A DNA stretch of 5,684 nt from Bacteroidales bacterium (lineage in GTDB: Bacteria; Bacteroidota; Bacteroidia; Bacteroidales; WCHB1-69): NCBI GenBank assembly GCA_031257735.1, contig JAIROC010000288.1, forward strand, positions 1 to 5,684, written 5' to 3'. The stretch's first letter is position 1; every line of letters starts with the position of its first letter. The position numbers and the translations under genes are program-made. The notes beneath the pieces are model-generated. The model saw nothing but the letters and a program-made list of their open reading frames with translations. It was not told where the DNA came from and ran no database searches. Of the stretch, positions 1-5,673 are shown in pieces.

Positions 1-50
1 TAAGGGCTGAAAGCCCGCAATCAATAGCACAGGGCAACGCCCTGTGTAAC
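1..50 (-). repeat. Double-hairpin dispersed repeat, copy A
   Basis: This copy holds two adjacent hairpins. The first is GGGCT-GAA-AGCCC at 4-16. The second is CACAGGGC-AAC-GCCCTGTG at 28-46, an 8-bp stem with a 3-base loop. They are joined by a spacer reading GCAATCAATAG. The reverse complement of the whole unit matches 202-250 with a handful of mismatches and one indel, so copies A and C form a large inverted pair around 51-201. The element is visibly richer in G+C than the genes. It looks like a REP-type or small non-autonomous palindromic repeat. The family name and its mobilising enzyme, if any, are unknown to me. The window may begin inside the element. Confidence 0.7.
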
Positions 51-66
51 GTAATTTCCTAAAAAC

Positions 67-94
67 TAAGCCCTGAAAGGGCGTAATCAATTAT
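67..94 (-). repeat. Half-copy of the dispersed hairpin repeat, copy B
   Basis: The sequence TAAG, then a hairpin GCCCT-GAA-AGGGC (70-82), then CGTAATCAAT aligns with the first half of copy A. The three stem positions that differ from copy A change on both arms, so the hairpin is kept while the sequence differs. The second hairpin of copy A (the one with the AAC loop) is absent; the AT-rich heptamer array begins almost at once instead. Confidence 0.6.
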
Positions 95-98
95 ATCA

Positions 99-159
99 AT
101 TATGAGTTATGAATTATGAATTATGAGTTATGAGTTATGAGTTATGAATTATGAGTTAT
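99..159 (+). repeat. Tandem 7-bp repeat, RTTATGA
   Basis: Eight complete and contiguous copies of a 7-bp unit, ATTATGA or GTTATGA, run from 99 to 154, followed by a partial ninth. Only the first base of the unit varies. The same ATTATGA unit returns in the same orientation just after metF at 5357-5384. Because the unit is 7 bp, an array like this could vary in copy number by slippage. It is not placed within a promoter of either gene, so no regulatory role is indicated. Confidence 0.85.
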
Positions 160-175
160 TTTTGTTTGCGTTAGC

Positions 176-201
176 CAATTTTCAATTTTCAATTTTCAAT
201 T
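176..201 (+). repeat. Tandem 7-bp repeat, CAATTTT
   Basis: Three exact copies of CAATTTT (176-196) are followed by a partial copy, CAATTA. A shorter array of the same kind, one full unit plus CAATTA, lies at 571-583. It follows the GTTAGCC word that ends a TTTGCG stretch, and a similar word recurs at 409-423. It directly abuts copy C of the hairpin repeat. Confidence 0.8.
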
Positions 202-250
202 ATTGAAGGGCGTTGCCACTGTGCTAATGATTTATGGCTTTCAGCCATTG
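202..250 (+). repeat. Double-hairpin dispersed repeat, copy C (inverted to A)
   Basis: This is a diverged copy of the 1-50 element in opposite orientation. The shared blocks are AGGGCGTTGCC, CTGTGCTA, TGATT and GGCTTTCAGCC. Its strong hairpin is ATGGCT-TTC-AGCCAT at 234-248, a third version of the same stem whose changes are again paired. The other hairpin (207-220) is imperfect because of an extra A. The GCCACTGTG string here superficially resembles a conserved piece of the cobalamin riboswitch, but it is explained by membership of this repeat family. Confidence 0.7.
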
Positions 251-460
251 TAAAAGTGACATTCTTTAATTCTATTTCATGATGGACAAAATGACATTAT
301 GAAAGCGTAATTATTCAACATGTCGACCCTGCCTGTTTTCAAAATGTATCAACTCATAATGACGAATATACGAAACGTTTGATAGTTTTCGGACAGACAC
401 TAATTATTTTGTTTGCGTCAGCCTAACTCGTAACTCCGACAACGCGGTTTAGGGCAGGAA
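251..460. other. Intergenic stretch with no assignable gene; possible gene remnant
   Basis: No RNA gene or convincing coding sequence is visible here. The + strand frame from 295 to the stop at 424-426 is open for 43 codons but has no start codon with an ATG. Its translation includes HNDEYTKRLIVFGQTLI, which looks protein-like, so it could be the tail of a decayed gene such as a transposase. I cannot name a family. Within it, 392-406 (GACAGACACTAATTA) recurs inverted at 5413-5427. An open frame of this length is also possible by chance. Confidence 0.2.
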
Positions 461-463
461 ATT

Positions 464-564
464 AGCTCCGCTGCTCTTACGGGTGTGGGTTTAGCCCGCA
501 ATGACGGCGTTGTTTGGACATTATCGTGCGTTAGCTAAATTTCACCCGTAAGAGCAGCGGAGCT
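464..564. repeat. Long inverted repeat with 22-bp perfect arms
   Basis: The arms 464-485 and 543-564 are exact reverse complements over 22 bp. The pairing can continue past a small bulge through TTTAGC (490-495) and GCTAAA (534-539), leaving a loop of about 38 bases that contains CGCAATGACGG. The left arm, extended to 461-485, is repeated exactly over 25 bp in the same orientation at 5625-5649. A shorter copy with one mismatch lies inverted at 5402-5417. This has the structure of a small palindromic or MITE-like element. No transposase and no clear target-site duplication were seen, and there is no T-run to make it a terminator. Confidence 0.8.
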
Positions 565-702
565 CATTTTCAATTTTCAATTACTCATGGGTTCTGAATA
601 ATAGAATAAGAAAAGTGTTTATTCACTAACGGAATACTATGACAAAACAAATATCTCTTATCATGATTAAAAAATGAGAGTATATTTCAGTGTAAATATC
701 TT

Positions 703-720
703 TGATACAATGAAGTATCA
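703..720. promoter_or_regulatory. Operator-like palindrome upstream of metH
   Basis: TGATAC-N6-GTATCA is a perfect 6+6 bp dyad centred about 60 bases upstream of the -7 box of the proposed metH promoter. The size and symmetry fit a binding site for a dimeric regulator, and the position would suit an activator or a repressor. No regulator gene is present in the window, so the partner is unknown. In AT-rich DNA a dyad of this kind can occur by chance. Confidence 0.3.
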
Positions 721-743
721 TGAGTATGTTTAAGTTTTTATCT

Positions 744-780
744 TTTGCATGTAATAATTCCATTTTTTCATGTAATTTTG
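744..780 (+). promoter_or_regulatory. Bacteroidota-type promoter for metH
   Basis: TAATTTTG at 773-780 is an exact match to the Bacteroidota -7 consensus TAnnTTTG. A TTTG at 744-747 can serve as the -33 element, though the 25-base spacer is a few bases longer than the usual range of about 17-23. Transcription would start near 786-788, giving a leader of about 26 bases before the metH start, too short for a riboswitch. This assigns the -7 box with fair confidence and the -33 box with less. Confidence 0.5.
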
Positions 781-813
781 CAGGAAATTTTTATATCGCA
801 ATAAATATCGTAA

Positions 814-3800
814 GTGAGAAATAAATTAACGAAAATAATTCAGGAACATATTTTGGTTCTTGATGGCGCAATGGGAACAATGATACAGCGCTATGGATTT
901 ACAGAAGAAGATTATCGCGGAGAACGGTTTTTTCATACAAACAAACTTTTCAAAGGGAATAATGATATTTTGGTATTGACTCAACCAAAAGCAATCTCAA
1001 AAATACATCAGGCGTATTTGGAAGTAGGAGCAGATATTATCGAAACCAATACCTTTAATGCCAATGCTGTTTCGTTGGCGGATTATGGTTGTGAACAGTT
1101 GGATTATGAAATTAATTTGACGGCAGCACGCATTGCCCGTAAAATTGCCGATCAATATACTACAGCAGAAAAACCTCGTTTTGTGGCGGGGTCTGTTGGA
1201 CCTACTAATAAATCACTTTCCATGTCTCCCGATGTAGATAATCCCGCGTTGCGGAATTTGACCTTTGACCAATTGTATGACGCCTATTTTCGACAAGTTA
1301 AAGGATTGGCAGAAGGAGGCGTGGATGTTTTTTTGGTGGAAACTGTATTTGATACCTTAAATGCAAAAGCAGCTTTGGTTGCTATTGAGGATTATTGTTT
1401 GGAGCAAGGCGTGGATATTCCTGTTATGTTGTCGGTTACCATTAGCGATACCAGCGGCAGAACATTAACAGGACAAACATCGGAAGCCTTTTATACTACA
1501 TTTGAGAGTTTGAATTTATTTTCTATTGGATTTAATTGCGGACTGGGCGCTGCACAACTTATGCCGCATCTGGAGAATTTAAATCGTATTTCACGTTTTG
1601 CCATTTGCATTTATCCCAATGCGGGACTTCCTGACAGGTTTGGACACTATAACCAATCGCCTGACGAAATGGCGGAAGCAATGGAAACTATGCTGAAAAA
1701 AGGTTGGGTAAATATTGTCGGTGGATGCTGTGGTACAACCCCTGATCATATACGTGCCATTGCAAACGTGGCTCAAGGCTATTCTCCCAGAAAACCGATA
1801 GCATATCATCCTGTTACTGTTTTTTCGGGTTTGGAAGTCGTACAGGTTACCGCTGACAGTAATTTTATCAACATTGGGGAACGGACAAATGTTGCAGGAT
1901 CGAGAAAATTTGCCCGTTTGATTATGGAAAAAAACTACGAAGAAGCGCTTACTGTAGCGCGAAAACAAATAGAAGATGGCGCTCAAATTATTGATATTTG
2001 TATGGATGATGGCATGATAGATGCAAAGGATGCAATGTGTCAATTTCTCAATTTAATAGCTTCCGAACCTGATATTGCCCGTGTACCTGTTATGATTGAT
2101 TCTTCCCAATGGGAGGTTATACAGACAGGATTGAAAGGCATACAGGGCAAACCCATTGTCAATTCCATTCATCTCAAAGATGGAGAAAAAATGTTTTTAG
2201 CAAGAGCCGCTTATATTAAAAAGTTTGGAGCGACTGCCATTGTGATGCTCTTTGATGAACAGGGACAGGCAACGAGTTTTGAACGCAAAATCGCTATTGC
2301 ACAACGTGCCTACACATTGCTGACAGAAAAACTTAATTTTCCCCCTCAAAATATTATCTTTGACCCTAATATTTTGGCAATTTCTACAGGTATGGAAGAA
2401 CACAACGATTATGCCGTGAATTATATTCGTTGTTGTCAATGGATAAAAGAACATTTACCGCACGCCAAAATAAGTGGAGGAGTGAGTAATTTATCTTTTT
2501 CCTATCGGGGAATAGAAATTATTCGACAAGCTATGCACAGTGTATTTTTGTATTATGCTATTCATGCGGGGATGGATATGGGAATTGTAAACCCTGCTCA
2601 ACTTATGATTTATTCAGAAATAGAACCAACTTTGCTCAAATTAGTAGAAGATGTTGTGCTTAATCGTTGTGCAGATGCTACAGAAAAATTGTTGGAATAT
2701 AGCGAAAAATATTTGCAGCAAAAAAATACAACTGCGCAGCATACTGTTTCAAAAGATGCTGACATCCCTGCTGATGAAATGCTTCAATATAAATTGGTGA
2801 AGGGAATTACGGATGATTTGGACGCTTTATTGAATACATTGCTTTTGGAATATAAATCTGCAATCAAGATTATAGAACAACCGTTGATGCAAGGAATGAA
2901 TAAGGTAGGAGAATTATTTGGTGATGGAAAGATGTTTCTTCCTCAGGTAATTAAAAGCGCACGGGTCATGAAAAAGGCAGTTGCTTTCCTTGAGCCTTGG
3001 ATAGAACAGGAAAAACAACAAAATCAAATTAAGCACAATGAAAAAAAGATTGTCTTGGCAACTGTAAAAGGAGATGTTCACGATATTGGTAAAAATATTG
3101 TCGGGATAGTATTGGCATGCAGTGGTTGCCAAATTATTGATCTTGGGGTAATGGCATCGTCAGAGAAGATTTTGGATACGGCTATTGCTGAAAATGCCGA
3201 TGCTATTGGACTTTGTGGATTGATAACTCCTTCGTTAGATGAAATGATAATTGTACTTAAGGAAGCGGAACGTCGTCAATTGAAAATACCTTTTCTTATT
3301 GGAGGAGCGGCTACAAGTAAACTCCATACTGCTGTGGTATTAGCCGAACATTATTCTCATGGTGTTATATATGTTAAAGATGCATCCTTGAGTGTAGAGG
3401 TTGTGAAAAAAATATTGACGCCGGAACTGAAAGATAATTATCTTAAAGAAATAGCAGAAGAATATCAAACCAACAAACAAAAATATCAATCTGTCCAAAA
3501 AATATCGATTGCCGAAGCCAGAGCAAATAAACTGTGTCTTAATTGGCAGGAACAAAAAATATATGAACCAAAATTTGCCGGAATAAAAGTATTGGAACAT
3601 GTTGATTTGGGAACGTTGATACCTTTAATTAACTGGAAAGAATTTTATCGGGAATTTAAAATTAAAAACAGCGAGGAAGAAGAACAGAAAATCAAGGCGG
3701 ACGCCAATAAGATGTTACTACAAATAATTGCTGATAAGAGTATTGAAGCGAAAGCTGTAATCGGGATTTTTCCTGCCAATGCCGTAGATGAAGAGATATT

Positions 3801-4338
3801 GATTTTTGATGTAGAAAAGAAAAAAACTGTTTGTCGTTTACAGACATCCCGATCGACTATGCTCAAAAAGGAAAGAAATAACGATACTCAAGCCATAGAT
3901 ATAAGGAATAAATATAATCTTTCGTTGGCAGACTTTATTGCTCCGATTGATTCGGGATTAACAGATTATATAGGTTGTTTTGTGGCTACGGCAGGTGTAG
4001 GCGCTGATAAATTGGCGCTACAGTTTAATCAAAATGACGATCCTTATAGCGCTATTCTTGTGCAAACGCTTACAAATCGATTAGCGGAAGCCTTGTCAGA
4101 ATATTTGCATCGAAAAGTCAGAGAAGAATGGTGGGGATTTTCTCACGAGGGAATTCGTCCCGCGATTGGATATCCAATTTATCCTCTTCATAGCGAAAAG
4201 AAAAAAATCTTTGCCCTTTTGGATGCCACCAAACATACTACTGTGCAGCTCACAGAAACATACGTCATGATGCCTGCTTCGTCTGTTTGTGGGTTATATA
4301 TAGTGAATGAACATGCTTGTTACTTTAATGCGAAATAA
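814..4338 (+). CDS. metH: B12-dependent methionine synthase
   Basis: Cytosolic 5-methyltetrahydrofolate:homocysteine methyltransferase, 1174 aa (E. coli 1227). All modules appear in order. The homocysteine domain (about 1-320) has DGAMGT at 17-22 and zinc ligands Cys242, Cys305 and Cys306. The folate domain (about 345-610) has GERTN 355-359 and FDPN 516-519. The cobalamin cap (about 650-735) has MFLPQ 707-711. The B12 domain has DVHDIG 754-759 with axial ligand His756, Ser807 and GG 830-831. The activation domain (about 925-1174) has RPAIGY 1115-1120 and Tyr1170. The start is GTG: an in-frame TAA lies directly before it, and the first in-frame ATG is inside DGAMGT. Oddities, relative to E. 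coli from memory, are Asn940 for SAM-binding Asp946, deletions of about 10 and 14 residues in the activation domain, an early C-terminus, Cys801 for the SxL Ser, and several folate-pocket changes. The frame is intact, so it is probably functional but perhaps reactivated differently. It likely forms an operon with metF. Confidence 0.97.
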   Translation: MRNKLTKIIQEHILVLDGAMGTMIQRYGFTEEDYRGERFFHTNKLFKGNNDILVLTQPKAISKIHQAYLEVGADIIETNTFNANAVSLADYGCEQLDYEINLTAARIARKIADQYTTAEKPRFVAGSVGPTNKSLSMSPDVDNPALRNLTFDQLYDAYFRQVKGLAEGGVDVFLVETVFDTLNAKAALVAIEDYCLEQGVDIPVMLSVTISDTSGRTLTGQTSEAFYTTFESLNLFSIGFNCGLGAAQLMPHLENLNRISRFAICIYPNAGLPDRFGHYNQSPDEMAEAMETMLKKGWVNIVGGCCGTTPDHIRAIANVAQGYSPRKPIAYHPVTVFSGLEVVQVTADSNFINIGERTNVAGSRKFARLIMEKNYEEALTVARKQIEDGAQIIDICMDDGMIDAKDAMCQFLNLIASEPDIARVPVMIDSSQWEVIQTGLKGIQGKPIVNSIHLKDGEKMFLARAAYIKKFGATAIVMLFDEQGQATSFERKIAIAQRAYTLLTEKLNFPPQNIIFDPNILAISTGMEEHNDYAVNYIRCCQWIKEHLPHAKISGGVSNLSFSYRGIEIIRQAMHSVFLYYAIHAGMDMGIVNPAQLMIYSEIEPTLLKLVEDVVLNRCADATEKLLEYSEKYLQQKNTTAQHTVSKDADIPADEMLQYKLVKGITDDLDALLNTLLLEYKSAIKIIEQPLMQGMNKVGELFGDGKMFLPQVIKSARVMKKAVAFLEPWIEQEKQQNQIKHNEKKIVLATVKGDVHDIGKNIVGIVLACSGCQIIDLGVMASSEKILDTAIAENADAIGLCGLITPSLDEMIIVLKEAERRQLKIPFLIGGAATSKLHTAVVLAEHYSHGVIYVKDASLSVEVVKKILTPELKDNYLKEIAEEYQTNKQKYQSVQKISIAEARANKLCLNWQEQKIYEPKFAGIKVLEHVDLGTLIPLINWKEFYREFKIKNSEEEEQKIKADANKMLLQIIADKSIEAKAVIGIFPANAVDEEILIFDVEKKKTVCRLQTSRSTMLKKERNNDTQAIDIRNKYNLSLADFIAPIDSGLTDYIGCFVATAGVGADKLALQFNQNDDPYSAILVQTLTNRLAEALSEYLHRKVREEWWGFSHEGIRPAIGYPIYPLHSEKKKIFALLDATKHTTVQLTETYVMMPASSVCGLYIVNEHACYFNAK

Positions 4339-4353
4339 AAATAATTATTTGTG

Positions 4354-4361
4354 TACTTTCG
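4354..4361 (+). promoter_or_regulatory. Possible weak -7 box before metF
   Basis: TACTTTCG in the 51-bp metH-metF gap matches TAnnTTTG at all but one position. It would start transcription about 20 bases before the metF ATG, a leader length similar to that proposed for metH. No good TTTG lies at the right distance upstream, where the sequence is the end of metH. It could give metF some independent expression. Read-through from metH is the simpler explanation. Confidence 0.22.
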
Positions 4362-4389
4362 CACATTGTTTTATCAAATCAATTTTTAA

Positions 4390-5343
4390 ATGAAAGTTGC
4401 TAAATTACTACGAGATACAAAAAAAACATTGTTTACTTTTGAGATTCTTCCGCCATTAAAAGGGGGGAGTTTTGCTGAAATAGCGCATACCATAGAACCA
4501 TTATTGGAATTTTCACCTTCATATATCAATGTTACGAGTCATCGAGATGAAACAGCCTATCGCACCAATGCACAAGGATATGTAGAACGTTTTACAACAA
4601 AAAAACGTCCGGGAAGTGTAGGTGTGGCGACTGCCATAAAATTCAGGTATAAAATTCCGGTAGTCGCGCATGTGCTTTGTGCAGGATTTACTCGCGACGA
4701 AACCGAAGACGCTTTAATTGATCTTAATTTTCTAGAAATGCACAATCTCTTGGTCTTAAGAGGTGATAAAATGAAAGCTGACCCTGCTTTTATCCCCGAA
4801 ACAGGTGGACATGCCCATGCTATTGATTTATTGCGTCAAATTGGAAATATGAACAAAGGAATTTATCTCAATTCGGAGATAGAAGATGCAACACCAACCC
4901 GTTTTTCTTGTGGAGTAGCTGGTTATCCCGAAATACATTCCGATGCAAAATCCGCCGAACAAGACTTACAATATCTTAAAGAAAAAGTTGATGCAGGGGG
5001 GGAATACATCGTAACACAAATGTTTTTTGATAACAATAAATATTTTGACTTTGTCAATAGATGCCGTCAGATTGGTATTACTGTCCCCATAGTACCCGGA
5101 CTTAAACCAATAGCTTCCAAAAATCAGGTAAATATTTTGCCTGAATTGTTTCACATTGGATTTCCCGAAATATTGGAAAAGGAACTTCGTAAATGTAAAA
5201 CCAATGAACAGGCAAAAAATATGGGTACGGAATGGATTACCATGCAAGCAAAAGAACTTAAACAGGCTAATGTGCCTGCTATACACGTTTATACTTTCGG
5301 AATACCCGATAATGTTTATAAAATGTGCAAAGAAGTGTTTTAA
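4390..5343 (+). CDS. metF: 5,10-methylenetetrahydrofolate reductase
   Basis: FAD-dependent enzyme reducing 5,10-methylene-THF to 5-methyl-THF, the methyl donor for MetH encoded just upstream. At 317 aa it has the usual length of the bacterial single-domain TIM-barrel form, without the eukaryotic regulatory domain. Landmarks in order are FEILPP 17-22, whose Glu18 matches the catalytic Glu28 of E. coli, LRGD 123-126 (flavin-tuning Asp126, E. coli Asp120), AGYPE 177-181, TQMFFD 209-214 (folate-contacting Gln210, E. coli Gln183), and a VPGLKPI segment. The ATG is fixed by an in-frame TAA immediately before it. No strong Shine-Dalgarno is seen. The same orientation, close spacing and linked pathway step argue for an operon with metH. 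No key residue is missing and base use matches metH. No terminator hairpin with a T-run follows the stop codon. Confidence 0.97.
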   Translation: MKVAKLLRDTKKTLFTFEILPPLKGGSFAEIAHTIEPLLEFSPSYINVTSHRDETAYRTNAQGYVERFTTKKRPGSVGVATAIKFRYKIPVVAHVLCAGFTRDETEDALIDLNFLEMHNLLVLRGDKMKADPAFIPETGGHAHAIDLLRQIGNMNKGIYLNSEIEDATPTRFSCGVAGYPEIHSDAKSAEQDLQYLKEKVDAGGEYIVTQMFFDNNKYFDFVNRCRQIGITVPIVPGLKPIASKNQVNILPELFHIGFPEILEKELRKCKTNEQAKNMGTEWITMQAKELKQANVPAIHVYTFGIPDNVYKMCKEVF

Positions 5344-5356
5344 TGGCACGAAGTTA

Positions 5357-5384
5357 ATTATGAATTATGAATTATGAATTATGA
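5357..5384 (+). repeat. Tandem 7-bp repeat, ATTATGA (downstream array)
   Basis: Four exact contiguous copies of ATTATGA begin 14 bases after the metF stop. The unit and orientation are those of the larger array at 99-159. It is followed at once by a purine-rich, higher G+C stretch made of GCGAAGCGG-like words. Confidence 0.85.
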
Positions 5385-5401
5385 CCCGAAGCGAAGCGGA
5401 A

Positions 5402-5427
5402 AGCAGCGTAGCTAATTAGTGTCTGTC
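5402..5427 (-). repeat. Inverted partial copies of two upstream repeats
   Basis: Positions 5402-5417 are the reverse complement of 460-475 with one mismatch. Overlapping it, 5413-5427 is the exact 15-bp reverse complement of 392-406 (GACAGACACTAATTA). In the upstream region these two pieces lie 53 bases apart, so here they have been brought together and fused. This indicates rearrangement or independent insertion of repeat modules rather than simple duplication of one block. Confidence 0.6.
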
Positions 5428-5478
5428 TTTAAAGTACAAATAGGGTTGTTTCAAAAGCGCTCCCCGCAACAATCAGCA

Positions 5479-5671
5479 CGTCATTGCGAGTAATCGTTTT
5501 GATTCTCAAAAGCACAAATGCAATGACGTTTTATGCCTCATAATACGGCATTTATAAAAAGCGTCATTATAAGGAGCGCAGCGACGTGGCAATCCCTAAC
5601 AATCAATGCGTTCTTTGGTTAGGGATTAGCTCCGCTGCTCTTACGGGTGCTTCGCTGCGCTCGCAATGACG
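5479..5671. repeat. Nested palindromic element built on CGTCATTGCGAG
   Basis: The ends CGTCATTGCGAG (5479-5490) and CTCGCAATGACG (5660-5671) are exact 12-bp inverted repeats. Three smaller palindromes lie inside. GCAATGACG at 5520-5528 pairs with the left end. AATGACG (5522-5528) pairs with CGTCATT (5562-5568) and encloses ATGCC/GGCAT. AATCCCTAAC (5591-5600) pairs with GTTAGGGATT (5618-5627). The 25-bp copy of the 461-485 repeat fills 5625-5649. No coding frame or terminator T-run is seen. It resembles short palindromic repeats with a CGTCATTGCGAG...GTGGCAATC theme that I recall from many bacterial genomes, and has no recognised gene. Confidence 0.65.
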
Positions 5672-5673
5672 GT

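Noticed and set aside
99..201. Repeat arrays considered as a CRISPR
   Set aside because: The units are 7-bp tandem copies without unique spacers, and no cas gene is present.
211..224. GTTGCCACTGTG, resembling a conserved piece of the cobalamin riboswitch, upstream of a B12-dependent gene
   Set aside because: It is part of repeat copy C, which matches the reverse complement of 1-50. It lies about 600 bases from metH, and no B12 box or other riboswitch core is seen around it.
639..677. Short leader ORF of 12 codons (MTKQISLIMIKK)
   Set aside because: It ends well upstream of the proposed transcription start, shows no attenuator-like codon run or overlapping hairpin pair with a T-run, and is expected by chance in AT-rich DNA.
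655..680. Hairpin CTCTTAT/ATGAGAG with a 12-base loop as a terminator of an upstream gene
   Set aside because: The stem is short with one G-T pair, no T-run follows, and there is no gene upstream for it to terminate.
1591..2043. Antisense open frame of 150 codons within metH
   Set aside because: It lies entirely opposite the conserved metH homocysteine and folate domains. Its translation is low in recognisable motifs and looks like a shadow of the real gene.
4966..5349. Antisense open frame of 127 codons across the end of metF
   Set aside because: It overlaps conserved metF coding sequence on the opposite strand, has no recognisable motif and no promoter, so it is treated as a shadow.
5591..5627. 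10-bp stem AATCCCTAAC/GTTAGGGATT as the metF terminator
   Set aside because: It lies about 250 bases past the stop codon, has a 17-base loop and no following T-run. It fits better as part of the nested palindromic repeat.
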